Notes under the pieces: generated by a model | Told to the model about the DNA's origin: nothing | Databases searched by the model: none | Seen by the model: only the letters and a program-made list of their open reading frames with translations | Shown here: positions 7,748-14,994 of the stretch, in pieces | Layout of the letters: the number at the start of each line of letters is the position of its first letter | Position numbering within the stretch: position 1 is the stretch's first letter | Translations under genes and position numbers: made by a program | IMG/VR virus record: IMGVR_UViG_3300037189_006675 | Span: 1 to 36,672 of that record | Length of the DNA: 36,672 bases | Reading direction: 5' to 3' (one strand) | Source: a virus

Positions 7748-7950
7748 TGCGGTTCAGGATTTCCTTGGAGTTTTATTTTTTTAGAGTAAGTGCTTGAATC
7801 TTCTTTTTCAGGCAATCGCGCAACAAAACCGCAGCTCACATGCGCGTTGACGTACCTGTGGATAAGTACCCAAACAGCGTTGTACTGGTCTTCATTGCTG
7901 ACCTCTATTTGGATAGCGGCCCCGCACAAGCAAACCATGTCAAATAGCAT
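7744..7950 (-). CDS. Small protein of unknown function
   Basis: 68 residues, not recognised. It has CLCG near the N-terminus and a single Cys in HVSCGF further on, so metal binding is possible. The C-terminus is polar and charged. The ATG at 7950 has only a distant AAGGA; a second in-frame ATG at 7938 is possible. Its end overlaps the nucleotidyltransferase start by 4 bases (ATGA). The 63 bases upstream contain a TACAAT element that could be a promoter -10 and a TTGTAC/GTACAA inverted pair, both weak. Confidence 0.6.
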   Translation of the reverse strand: MLFDMVCLCGAAIQIEVSNEDQYNAVWVLIHRYVNAHVSCGFVARLPEKEDSSTYSKKIKLQGNPEPQ

Positions 7951-8013
7951 GGGAGTCTGGTCCTTTTCGCTGTGTGTACAGGGTGGATCCCTACTCCTAT
8001 TGTACGCCTATTA

Positions 8014-8559
8014 TTAGTTGTACAGGCCCTTCTTAGTGAAGGCTTTCTTTTGGACATGGGACTTGACAGGGCAAAAATCGCACAAATAAACCTTGGGCCC
8101 AGACGTACCGGGGCGGTCCAACCCAGCATCCTTGCGTTCCGCAGCGGTATCCGGTTTTAGAAGCTTACGCTCTGACTTGTAATCCCCGCAGTCTTCTTTG
8201 GGTCGATTATGCTGCGACCAGCAAGTCATGGCATCTTCGGCAAAAGTCATGCGGGTGCTGTAAAAATTAGTACCAAAAACATCCAGACCTTCAGAACCAC
8301 CGTGGATCTGCTTAATGATCTCTTCGCGTACCTTGGGAACCACCCAATATTTTACGGGGAACTTAAAAAGAAGCCCGATATGAGGTTGAGGTTTTTGGTG
8401 CAACCCAACTGTTAGGTTGAGCATCACATCATCAGCCGGGTTGCCTTCGTAATCGGGCATTTCGTCAATTGACTTACACGTACGGCACACAAGAATACGA
8501 ATTTGCGGTTCATTCTCATCTGTTTTTGACGAGTATTTACTCAAATCGATAGGGCTCAT
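8014..8559 (-). CDS. Conserved cysteine-rich protein, unknown function
   Basis: 181 residues. Two CxxC knuckles, CRTC near residue 25 and CDFC near the C-terminus, plus central cysteines in MTCWSQHNRPKEDC, suggest two structural zinc sites. The segment between them is alpha/beta with no recognised catalytic motif. From memory, similar proteins with the EDAMTCW and YLCDFCPVKS segments occur in many actinophages, but without assigned function. AGGA stands 7 bases before the ATG. The stop is followed by 63 non-coding bases. Confidence 0.75.
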   Translation of the reverse strand: MSPIDLSKYSSKTDENEPQIRILVCRTCKSIDEMPDYEGNPADDVMLNLTVGLHQKPQPHIGLLFKFPVKYWVVPKVREEIIKQIHGGSEGLDVFGTNFYSTRMTFAEDAMTCWSQHNRPKEDCGDYKSERKLLKPDTAAERKDAGLDRPGTSGPKVYLCDFCPVKSHVQKKAFTKKGLYN

Positions 8560-8606
8560 ATGATAATCCTAACACGGTTGCATCTATAGTTTGATCACCC
8601 CAGCCG

Positions 8607-8683
8607 CTGCAGGTAGGCAAATTGGTGACGCCGCCAGTCTTATAAACTGGGTCGATATGTGGGTTCAAGCCCCACCCTGCGAA
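8607..8683 (+). tRNA. tRNA-Ile (anticodon UAU)
   Basis: A cloverleaf folds on the rightward strand: D-arm GGC/GCC (8616-8632) with GG in the loop, anticodon stem CCAGT/ACTGG (8634-8650) around loop CTTATAA, T-arm GTGGG/CCCAC (8659-8675) with loop TTCAAGC, and U8-A9 between acceptor and D-arm. The anticodon is UAU, reading AUA. The acceptor stem CTGCAGG/CCTGCGA has one C-A mismatch and one T-G pair at its end, and the variable loop is 8 bases, longer than the usual 4-5. CCA is not encoded. It lies opposite to all neighbours and ends against the stop codon of the leftward gene at 8684. Confidence 0.7.
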
Positions 8684-10132
8684 CTAGCGAGATCCGTCTT
8701 GCGTACCCTGCTGCAGAGCTGAACTACGGCTAACTCGGGCCTCAGCACCAACCGTGCCCGGCTTACTTTCCGCGGCTCCAGCAGACTCAAGTGTAAGGGT
8801 ACGACCACCACCAGCAGCTTGCTTTTTAGCAAGGGCTTCAATCACCATTTGGCGGTGGAACGTAGGATCTGACTTTAGGCGGTCTACAATTTGAGCCTTC
8901 TGCGCCATGGGGTTGACAACCTCAGTAGCAGCCGCCGGGGCTTTACCAGCAGCAGCCTGCTGAGCCTGATTAATGTCAAAGGTTTGGGCCGCGGTCGGTT
9001 GAATTGGTCCGCGGCGGTGTTCTCTACAGCCTGCGCCAGAGCGTTCAATGTTTGCACAACCATGCTCGTCGCAAGTATCTACATCCACATCTGGGTAACT
9101 GTGCGCAGCGCCGATGTTGTGGTAAGCAGATTTCAACTTCTCAATTGTATCGGACCACAGGCCTAGTTCCTTGGCATTGCGCAAGTGATGAAGAGCCGAG
9201 TGCTGTAGCCAACGAGCAGTGTGAAAAGTTTTTTCGGCGTTATCGCTGTATTTAGGCAAAGTCGTGTACGTTTCGGCCATTGCCTTGGTAACGTCGGTAG
9301 CTTCCTTTGGAAGACTGCGGCGCTCGGCCTTGGGCGTACCCTCAGCAACTTCGGCCAAACGGCTTCCGTGAGCCAACACATCCTCAACTGAAGCGCGTGT
9401 GCGGGGGTTCATTGCACGAGCGTGAGCAGCCGCATCATCAGCAATGTGGGGGTTATGGGCTTCCTCGACCGCGGCAGCAGCCGGATCTTCTGCTTTAAAC
9501 CACGTACCAAGCATTTTCTTTTGGCCCAATGACTGTACGTCAGGGGCGCTTGCAACTTGTGGTGCAGCCCTGTACATACCAACGCTGCCCTTAGAGCGAG
9601 GTGGCTGCGTATTAGTGCGCATAACTCTTGCGACATACTTTGCTTCTTGCTCTTTGGAAATGTTTTCGTGCTGTTCTTTAGTGATTTCTTCACCGGTATC
9701 TGGGTGAAAGTAGGTCTCTTCGGCGCCTTCCCCTTCGGAAGGCTTTACCTGCCTCTTGATTGTGTAAGCCCCACCACGCGGGTTCTTTGATACGGCAATT
9801 TTGCGGTAACCCGGCAACCAACTACCAATCGACTCCGGGTCGTGACCAAGACCAGACAGGTGTTCTTTTAAAGCGCCCACATGTTCATCAGGCTTGAGCT
9901 CACCATCGAGCGCACGCTCGTGGGTATTCGTGATGAAGTCCCTAGACGCAGCCTCATGCTCAGTACCCGAAGTTACGCGCGTGATTGCTTCGTTTAACGA
10001 CGCAAGAGTGCGGTGATGTACACGAGCGTCTTCTTCAACACGAGCTGCTTGAGCCCGCTTTTCTGCCGGGGACATGCCCATAGCGTTTTCAGAAACATCG
10101 ACGCGTGAGTTTCGGGTTGTGCGCTTAGCCAT
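8684..10132 (-). CDS. Alanine-rich protein of unknown function, possible virion component
   Basis: 482 residues, strongly polar and rich in Ala, Glu, Lys, Arg and His, with long predicted helices and low-complexity stretches at both ends. A possible metal site (DTCDEHGC and AGCREH) lies around residues 355-375. No catalytic motif is seen. AAGGAAAAGTA directly precedes the ATG. It is the last gene of a set of small unrecognised genes with similar, His- and Arg-rich composition, which would suit internal virion or DNA-associated proteins, but that is inference only. Confidence 0.8.
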   Translation of the reverse strand: MAKRTTRNSRVDVSENAMGMSPAEKRAQAARVEEDARVHHRTLASLNEAITRVTSGTEHEAASRDFITNTHERALDGELKPDEHVGALKEHLSGLGHDPESIGSWLPGYRKIAVSKNPRGGAYTIKRQVKPSEGEGAEETYFHPDTGEEITKEQHENISKEQEAKYVARVMRTNTQPPRSKGSVGMYRAAPQVASAPDVQSLGQKKMLGTWFKAEDPAAAAVEEAHNPHIADDAAAHARAMNPRTRASVEDVLAHGSRLAEVAEGTPKAERRSLPKEATDVTKAMAETYTTLPKYSDNAEKTFHTARWLQHSALHHLRNAKELGLWSDTIEKLKSAYHNIGAAHSYPDVDVDTCDEHGCANIERSGAGCREHRRGPIQPTAAQTFDINQAQQAAAGKAPAAATEVVNPMAQKAQIVDRLKSDPTFHRQMVIEALAKKQAAGGGRTLTLESAGAAESKPGTVGAEARVSRSSALQQGTQDGSR

Positions 10133-10141
10133 TACTTTTCC

Positions 10142-10309
10142 TTATCGGTGATCTACTACACGGCGAGGATCAGAAGCGCGATCATGGGCAGCCATAACTG
10201 TTGCTTCCCAACTAGGCGCTTTTTCTTCAGGCGCCAACGCAGCCATGGCTTTCTTATGCTGATCTACGCTCTTAATATCAGCGCTTGTTTGACGGTTTGC
10301 TTTGCCCAT
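10142..10309 (-). CDS. Short basic protein of unknown function
   Basis: 55 residues, beginning MGKANRQTSADIK and ending RRVVDHR. Not recognised; polar, Ala- and Lys-rich, similar in style to the larger protein after it. The start is supported by GGAG 7 bases before the ATG, and it fits exactly between the neighbours (2 bases after the previous stop, 9 bases before the next start), which argues for a real gene despite its size. Confidence 0.7.
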   Translation of the reverse strand: MGKANRQTSADIKSVDQHKKAMAALAPEEKAPSWEATVMAAHDRASDPRRVVDHR

Positions 10310-10311
10310 AA

Positions 10312-10518
10312 TTAAGCTCCCGGGTTCACTTTGGACGGCTCTTCTGAGTTGATGAAGCCGTAGTTCATATAAGGATGAAGATCAGCGCGGTTCTTTTGGA
10401 CGATCTGGTCGCCCATGCCCGGCGCTACGCGTACATTTGGGCGGCGCTTACGGTACTTACCGTCTGTAGCACCTTCCAACATTTCGCCGTTGCGCGAGTG
10501 GGATGAGTTAACAGCCAT
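10312..10518 (-). CDS. Small basic protein of unknown function
   Basis: 68 residues, rich in Arg, Asn and Pro, with the basic patch KYRKRRPNVR in the middle. Not recognised. Its start overlaps the upstream stop as TAATG, and it is followed by another small gene after 2 bases, so it belongs to one translated chain. The low hydrophobicity rules out a membrane protein. Confidence 0.7.
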   Translation of the reverse strand: MAVNSSHSRNGEMLEGATDGKYRKRRPNVRVAPGMGDQIVQKNRADLHPYMNYGFINSEEPSKVNPGA

Positions 10519-10748
10519 TATTCCGCCATTCTGCTATTGACTCGCTTGACAGCCTGTCGGCGAGTACATTTTGGGCACAAAGTTCGGTATGCCGCCTCAA
10601 CGGGGTTAAGCATGAGACCGCAGTCCAAACAAGGCTTGCTACCATTGTAATAGGTTTGTTTAAGGTTTTTCTGGGTCAAAAGCGACACATCCAAAGCCCC
10701 TGCCATGCCTTCGCCAGTACTGTCTGTAAATAAACCGGGATCAGCCAT
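10518..10748 (-). CDS. Small zinc-ribbon-like protein
   Basis: 76 residues. CLDC and CPKC knuckles separated by about 16 residues, followed by the basic tail RRQAVKRVNSR, indicate a zinc ribbon that may bind nucleic acid. The ATG at 10748 was chosen because it overlaps the upstream stop as TGATG with GGATGGGG before it; an ATG at 10760 would add four residues but has no binding site. Partners are unknown; it sits in the run of small unrecognised genes. Confidence 0.7.
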   Translation of the reverse strand: MADPGLFTDSTGEGMAGALDVSLLTQKNLKQTYYNGSKPCLDCGLMLNPVEAAYRTLCPKCTRRQAVKRVNSRMAE

Positions 10749-11092
10749 CACACACCCCATCCAAGGCTGTTACGAGAAGTAGATTCCTGCGTATTCGGTT
10801 GTTGCGCGTAATCAGTGCGCTCGTAAGTCCTCGCTGTCACATCCATGATGTCCTCAATGCCGTAAGCGGTTTTTACGTAACCGTATCGGGGCGGGAATAG
10901 TTGAATCTGCGGAAGATTTGGCCGAACAACTGTTTGCACATCAGCCCCCGGCATCGTGGCAACCGCCAGAGCTTGGCTTAACAGCCTCTCTTGGTTACTA
11001 GCAAAAGGCCCGATATATTCCTGTGGAGGATAAGCGGCCTCAGGAGGAGCAACCCACGGTTTACGGTCGTAAACACCGTCTTGAAGTTGCAT
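10748..11092 (-). CDS. Protein of unknown function
   Basis: 114 residues, Pro-, Gln- and Tyr-rich with few charged clusters, for example PPEAAYPPQEYIGPF. Not recognised. Such composition is common in minor virion or adaptor proteins but proves nothing. AGG stands 8 bases before the ATG, inside the end of the previous gene, and the stop overlaps the following start. Confidence 0.7.
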   Translation of the reverse strand: MQLQDGVYDRKPWVAPPEAAYPPQEYIGPFASNQERLLSQALAVATMPGADVQTVVRPNLPQIQLFPPRYGYVKTAYGIEDIMDVTARTYERTDYAQQPNTQESTSRNSLGWGV

Positions 11093-11093
11093 A

Positions 11094-11288
11094 TTAGTAA
11101 CCTAATTGGTCTTTGGCAGACTTCATGGTTTTGCCAAAGTTAACAAACTCAAACTGCTGCCCCACCTTATTAGGGTAGGTAAACCCCATTTTGCCAATGA
11201 TACTGCCTTTATGGAACCGTAGATCTTTGATCCCATGGTCTTCAATAAACTTAGCGCGGTCTCCCGCAAACAATTCTGGATCTTTCAT
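11094..11288 (-). CDS. Small protein of unknown function
   Basis: 64 residues, beginning MKDPELFAGDRAKFIEDHG. Not recognised; it looks like a small alpha/beta domain with a conserved-looking aromatic and glycine pattern. The ATG at 11288 was chosen because TTGGAG stands 5 bases before it within the last codons of the previous gene; a longer frame starting at 11363 would overlap that gene by 74 bases without a binding site. Confidence 0.72.
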   Translation of the reverse strand: MKDPELFAGDRAKFIEDHGIKDLRFHKGSIIGKMGFTYPNKVGQQFEFVNFGKTMKSAKDQLGY

Positions 11289-11289
11289 G

Positions 11290-11829
11290 TCAACTCCAAG
11301 CCGGTTTAAAACGACGCAACTGCGCCGCTCGTTTTTCATCGATTTGACCCGGTTCATTGGCACGCATATTGGCTTTACCGTCGTTTACCAGATGCGGTGG
11401 AGGAACCATGTCAAACTGAGGGGCGTAACGGGAAGTCACGTATGCGTTCCCGTCATAAGATGCCCGCATTTGGCGGCGAATACCTCGGTCGGCACGCAAA
11501 GAGTCCGGGTAGTAATACCCTTGAGGGTCTACCCGCTCACCTCGGTGAACGCCGCGTTGGTATGACTTTTGACCGATGCGAACTTTAAGGCTGTCCAGTA
11601 CTTTTTCGGACGCACTGTTTGGTCGCCCACGGTCATCTCGACGGGTACGAATAGTACCTAAATAACCATCTGGGTATTCAGCAGAAGGTTCGCGGCCCAC
11701 ACCCATGCGCAGAAAATCCAGCTCAGAACGCGCAATAGGAACACCACCACCCCCGTAGGTGGTGTTCGTGTCGTACATACCTCCCGCGCCGAGGTACTGC
11801 ACATTTTGATGCGGACTGCTGCCTGCCAT
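11290..11829 (-). CDS. Protein of unknown function, Arg/Tyr/Gly-rich
   Basis: 179 residues, with many Arg, Tyr, Gly and Pro and little hydrophobic core. Not recognised; composition is similar to its downstream neighbours and may point to a virion or nucleic-acid-associated role. A perfect 10-bp inverted repeat (11739-11767) lies inside the coding region near the start. A TAAAAT element stands 6 bases before the ATG, the spacing seen for leaderless transcripts in actinobacteria; AGAGGT touches the ATG and is too close to be a normal binding site. Confidence 0.7.
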   Translation of the reverse strand: MAGSSPHQNVQYLGAGGMYDTNTTYGGGGVPIARSELDFLRMGVGREPSAEYPDGYLGTIRTRRDDRGRPNSASEKVLDSLKVRIGQKSYQRGVHRGERVDPQGYYYPDSLRADRGIRRQMRASYDGNAYVTSRYAPQFDMVPPPHLVNDGKANMRANEPGQIDEKRAAQLRRFKPAWS

Positions 11830-11867
11830 ACCTCTATTTTACAGTGGGTAGGGCGCTAAAAGAGCCT

Positions 11868-13070
11868 TTAACGAGTGGTCGTAAGAACGCAAATATCTTG
11901 GCGTGGATCAAGACCTTCGCCAACAGTGAACGTCAACAACCCCGGCGTGCCGTCCCAACCAGCTCGATCACGAAACCACGCAGAACCCGGATCGGTGGTA
12001 GGGGCCTGCATCCACACACGCTCACCAATATCGCGAATTTGGAAATGGTGATAATGACCAGAAAGCCATACATCTGCCATTCCCAAAGCCGTTTGACCTG
12101 TTGCCTGACCGCTCAGGTACTTAACTACATCTCGGCTGAACTGGTGGCCATGAAACAACCCCAGCAAAGTGCCACAAACATCGACAGTAAGTGTTTGATG
12201 GCTTTTTTCAGGGTACCGAAATACTACGTGCTCCAACGCATCGTTTTCAGCGCAGATGTCTTGCACTTGGCTGGCAATTTCTACATTCCAACCGTCAGAA
12301 GGATCCACAGAAACTTGGCGGGTAACTTCATCATGATTACCGTTAACCACGGCAACAATTAACTCGTCGCACAGAGAAGCAAAAACTTTGATCTGCTGCA
12401 AAAGAAGGCGACGAGCAACTCGTACTTGTTCCGTCTGTCCCAAATCCGACGCCGATTGGCTTTGCAATTTTCCGGCTTGGCTGGTGTTACCTTCCACGTG
12501 ATCACCAAGTAACGCAAGGACAATAGTGTCAAGCTTTCTTCCAACTTTGCGAAGGTCTTTCAACCGATGAATGGCGCGGTCGGTAAGTTCAAGAATGCGT
12601 TCTACAGATTCTTTAGTTCCTTGATTGGCAACTTTTTTACCCAATTGCTGGTCACTCAACGCCATGACATAAGCACCTTCGCCATAACCGCCGTCATATG
12701 ATTTAGATGGTTTCCATTTGGATACAAGATGCTTCAGATCTTCAATGTCTTTGTCAGAAACAACATTTTTATTCGGTACCAGACTCAGGCGGTAGGAAAC
12801 CAGCCACTCCTCATCCCAACGCTGCCAACGAGACATACGAACATTGGTGACGGACCACTCTTCAGGATTGAGCCCAAAATCCTTCATGATGGCTTGAGCA
12901 TCGTAGCCGTTAGTATCAGACTGAGGACGGCTAACTACAAAACCACCGTTATCCATATCTACATCTAAGCGAGGGCGCCATTTTTCATCGGGGTATTGGA
13001 TACGGGTATCAGAACCCATTTCGCCGGGTTCCACAAGCTTTTTCAAAGTTTCTTCTAATGACTCAGACAT
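11868..13070 (-). CDS. Calcineurin-like metallophosphoesterase
   Basis: 400 residues. The middle and C-terminal parts carry the family motifs in order: ALSDQQLG (a variant of DxH), LLGDHVEG (GDxxE), VNGNHDE (GNHD), FHGHQF and SGHYHHFQ (GHxH). These residues bind two metal ions and cleave phosphoesters. Replacement of the first DxH histidine by Gln is a variation worth noting. The first ~120 residues are a separate charged domain. The ATG at 13070 overlaps the upstream stop as TAATG; an upstream ATG would overlap that gene further. A role in DNA processing is plausible but the substrate is unknown. Confidence 0.85.
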   Translation of the reverse strand: MSESLEETLKKLVEPGEMGSDTRIQYPDEKWRPRLDVDMDNGGFVVSRPQSDTNGYDAQAIMKDFGLNPEEWSVTNVRMSRWQRWDEEWLVSYRLSLVPNKNVVSDKDIEDLKHLVSKWKPSKSYDGGYGEGAYVMALSDQQLGKKVANQGTKESVERILELTDRAIHRLKDLRKVGRKLDTIVLALLGDHVEGNTSQAGKLQSQSASDLGQTEQVRVARRLLLQQIKVFASLCDELIVAVVNGNHDEVTRQVSVDPSDGWNVEIASQVQDICAENDALEHVVFRYPEKSHQTLTVDVCGTLLGLFHGHQFSRDVVKYLSGQATGQTALGMADVWLSGHYHHFQIRDIGERVWMQAPTTDPGSAWFRDRAGWDGTPGLLTFTVGEGLDPRQDICVLTTTR

Positions 13071-13339
13071 TATGCGCTCTTTTGGCAAGAGCAATGACCG
13101 CTCAGGTGATACTTAAACGACGTAAGGCTGAAAGGGACGGGCAAACCGTTGGCTATTGCGTTTTCCTTGATGGACATGTAGGTCCTGTGAGTGGATGCTA
13201 ATTTGTTTTTAACAATCGTGTTAATGCTGTCTTCAATCTTCTGGCCGTCAGGCTGTTGTGCAAACCAGCGTTTAATGGCACAACCATTAAGGGCAAACTC
13301 ACCCGACTCAAGTCGTTGCAGCTCTTCTAACAGTTTCAT
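13070..13339 (-). CDS. Small protein, possible helix-turn-helix
   Basis: 89 residues, mostly helical. The segment from CAIKRWF to SFKYHLSGHC could form a helix-turn-helix DNA-binding unit, and the C-terminus has CSC plus two histidines. Not assigned to a family. GTGGAGGTTTT before the ATG is a strong binding site, and a promoter with TTGACT and TACTGT lies just upstream after a terminator, so this is the first gene of a transcription unit with the metallophosphoesterase. Confidence 0.7.
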   Translation of the reverse strand: MKLLEELQRLESGEFALNGCAIKRWFAQQPDGQKIEDSINTIVKNKLASTHRTYMSIKENAIANGLPVPFSLTSFKYHLSGHCSCQKSA

Positions 13340-13376
13340 AAAACCTCCACAGTTAGTCTACAGCTATCGTAGTCAA

Positions 13377-13406
13377 ACAGTAGCACCAACCAACGGTGAT
13401 AGTCAA
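13377..13406 (-). promoter_or_regulatory. Putative promoter
   Basis: On the leftward strand TTGACT (5 of 6 to the -35 consensus) and TACTGT (TAnnnT) are separated by 18 bases. The element follows a strong terminator and precedes, by about 37 bases, an ATG with a strong binding site. A second TTGACTA copy lies nearer the gene but lacks a well-spaced -10. The position between two transcription units supports it more than the match itself. Confidence 0.5.
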
Positions 13407-13427
13407 CTTAGGGGTAGGTGTCAAAAA

Positions 13428-13455
13428 CAAAAAACCCCCCTCAAAAGAGGGGGGT
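13428..13455 (-). terminator. Intrinsic terminator
   Basis: A 9-bp perfect stem (ACCCCCCTC/GAGGGGGGT) with an AAAA loop is followed on the leftward strand by a run of T. It lies 15 bases after the stop of the gene at 13470 and closes the long early transcription unit. Confidence 0.93.
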
Positions 13456-13469
13456 CTTGTGGGGAATGG

Positions 13470-13781
13470 CTAGTTGCGGTCAGCCTCACCAGAGTCAAAC
13501 TCAAACATGGATGAGCGGTTGATGCTGGAAGGAAGAATACGACCATGTGCTTGCAAAGCACCGGCTTCATGAGCAATAGCTGGCGCCACTGACACGCTAG
13601 TGCGGTACCCGGCACCCATACGCTCACCAAGAACTTGGCGGGTTGCTGTGTGAGGCATAAGAGCGGGGTCTTGTGCTTTGATGGCGTGCTTGGCCATAGC
13701 CATCTCGTACGGAGAATTTTCAGCCGAAGGGTATGAAATATTCATGTCCGGCTTGGCGCCGGGCAGCGGAGCAATTGGCAC
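13470..13781 (-). CDS. Protein of unknown function
   Basis: 103 residues, Ala-, Pro- and Ser-rich, with no recognised domain. The start codon is GTG at 13781, preceded at 5 bases by a full AGGAGG, the strongest binding site in this part of the window, so high expression is likely. It is the last gene before the terminator at 13428-13455. It follows the SpoVS-like gene after 46 non-coding bases. Its composition is similar to the unrecognised proteins at 8684-11829. Confidence 0.75.
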   Translation of the reverse strand: MPIAPLPGAKPDMNISYPSAENSPYEMAMAKHAIKAQDPALMPHTATRQVLGERMGAGYRTSVSVAPAIAHEAGALQAHGRILPSSINRSSMFEFDSGEADRN

Positions 13782-13827
13782 AAGGACCTCCTAAGTCTTA
13801 CTAATAGGATAGAGGGTTTATAACTTT

Positions 13828-14106
13828 TTAGTGGGCCAAAACCGTAAAAACAATGGCGCTAATTTGACCGTCGTGGCTCTCAATGCTAGCGAAACCGGGA
13901 ACGCACATAAGATCCAACCCGCGGGGAGCTGTATATCCTCGGGCAATAGCAATAGCTTTAACTGCTTGGTTCACCGCTCCGGCGCCCACGGCGCGGATTT
14001 TGCAGGATCGGTGCTCATAGATGCTGTGGGCAATTGCAGATGCCACAGATTGGGGGTTACTGCTGGCGCTCACCCGCAGAATTTGTTCGTCTGGTGTGTC
14101 GGACAT
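13828..14106 (-). CDS. SpoVS-like protein
   Basis: 92 residues. The run ILRVSASSNPQSVASAIAHS, then AVGAGAVNQAVKAIAIARGY and the following LDLMCVPGF, matches the SpoVS family across its length; in Bacillus SpoVS affects sporulation and the fold is Alba-like, suggesting nucleic-acid binding. The ATG at 14106 was chosen because GAGGTAATA precedes it; a longer frame from 14154 would run through the putative promoter. It has its own TATAAT element and an inverted repeat upstream, so it may be regulated apart from the genes before it. A role in acting on host gene control is inference. Confidence 0.85.
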   Translation of the reverse strand: MSDTPDEQILRVSASSNPQSVASAIAHSIYEHRSCKIRAVGAGAVNQAVKAIAIARGYTAPRGLDLMCVPGFASIESHDGQISAIVFTVLAH

Positions 14107-14126
14107 TATTACCTCGTTGTGGTGTA

Positions 14127-14151
14127 TTAGGTTCCCGTACCTAAAATTATA
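14127..14151 (-). promoter_or_regulatory. Putative promoter -10 with downstream inverted repeat
   Basis: TATAAT (14146-14151) on the leftward strand matches the -10 consensus fully, but no good -35 is at the right distance. Directly downstream is TTAGGT-ACGGGA-ACCTAA (14127-14144), a 6-bp inverted repeat at the expected transcription start. It could be an operator or a short 5' hairpin for the SpoVS-like gene. Confidence 0.45.
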
Positions 14152-14168
14152 CACACAACTAAAGATAA

Positions 14169-14456
14169 TTAGTGGTCGTCACAAGTTTCTTCAGTAGGGC
14201 AACATTCGTTCTTGGGAATATATCCATCTGGCATAGCTGGCAAAGTAGGAGTTGTGGCTAGGCTGCCGCAATTAGCGCACTCCATATCTAGATAGTGGTA
14301 AACCATTTCGTAATCTTCAAAGACGCATTTAACGTTCCAAACAAAACATCCGCACACACAAACATGTGTAGGTTCCCCTCGGAGATCCATAGCTTTGTCA
14401 TAGTTTTCCGGCTTCAAATCGATGATGGGGCGGTCATGCCCGAAATTTGATGTCAT
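14169..14456 (-). CDS. Small zinc-binding-like protein
   Basis: 95 residues with eight cysteines: CVCGC and KCVF in the first half, ECANCG in the middle and CC plus C at the end. A zinc ribbon formed by the CxC and CxxC pairs is likely. No enzymatic motif is seen. It starts inside the end of the RuvC-like gene (23-base overlap), where GGAG stands 7 bases before the ATG. Function unknown. Confidence 0.75.
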   Translation of the reverse strand: MTSNFGHDRPIIDLKPENYDKAMDLRGEPTHVCVCGCFVWNVKCVFEDYEMVYHYLDMECANCGSLATTPTLPAMPDGYIPKNECCPTEETCDDH

Positions 14457-14994
14457 CTAATTTCTCCAAAGTATCTTTCTCGTATTGGGTATCGCCAAGT
14501 TTAGCAGCAATTCGAGCCAAAGCGTAAGAGTCGGCGGCGTTGTCGTCTGTGAACTCCACGTTCCACTTCTTGTAGATATGCAGAAGCATCTGGTTCTTTT
14601 GTACCCCTGTACCTTTGCCCGTGACGTACTTCTTTAGGTTAGTTGGGGGAACAAGCAGGGCTCGAATGCCGAACGTGTCAAATATATGGAGCTTGACCAT
14701 GCCACCCAACTCCCCGAGCATGTTGGCCATCTGGCTTCCAAAGGCGTAGCCTTCCATAACAAATTCAGAGTAGTTGTAATCAGCCACGAGGTTCTCGTCA
14801 AGAAACTTCTGTAAGTTATACAGCCGCTCAACTCCCGTTCCGGAAGCCTTGGCTACGGCAGTGTGGTAGTTTCCATCCTTATTCATGAAGGTAATAGCAA
14901 ACCCCGAATAAGACTGGTCAATACCAACAAACACAGGCTTAGAACTGTCGAAACCTGCCCCGAAGTACTTGACTGTGTAACCCTTGTTGATCAT
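14434..14994 (-). CDS. RuvC-like Holliday junction resolvase
   Basis: 186 residues with the RNase H-like RuvC pattern: strand FVGIDQSYSGFAIT with D26, E81 in FVMEGYAFGS, and an acidic pair D151/D155 in DDNAADSYALARI. These residues bind two metals and cut four-way or branched DNA, needed to resolve recombination intermediates before packaging. The length is close to bacterial RuvC. It overlaps the upstream PD-(D/E)XK gene by 4 bases (ATGA) and lies in the recombination part of the operon. Confidence 0.88.
   Translation of the reverse strand: MINKGYTVKYFGAGFDSSKPVFVGIDQSYSGFAITFMNKDGNYHTAVAKASGTGVERLYNLQKFLDENLVADYNYSEFVMEGYAFGSQMANMLGELGGMVKLHIFDTFGIRALLVPPTNLKKYVTGKGTGVQKNQMLLHIYKKWNVEFTDDNAADSYALARIAAKLGDTQYEKDTLEKLDDIKFRA

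Noticed and set aside
6189-7950. Holin beside the endolysin
   Set aside because: None of the neighbouring proteins has a transmembrane segment, so no holin can be named here.
11844-12362. Rightward 172-residue open frame
   Set aside because: Opposite strand to the metallophosphoesterase gene, whose motifs are clear; no binding site.
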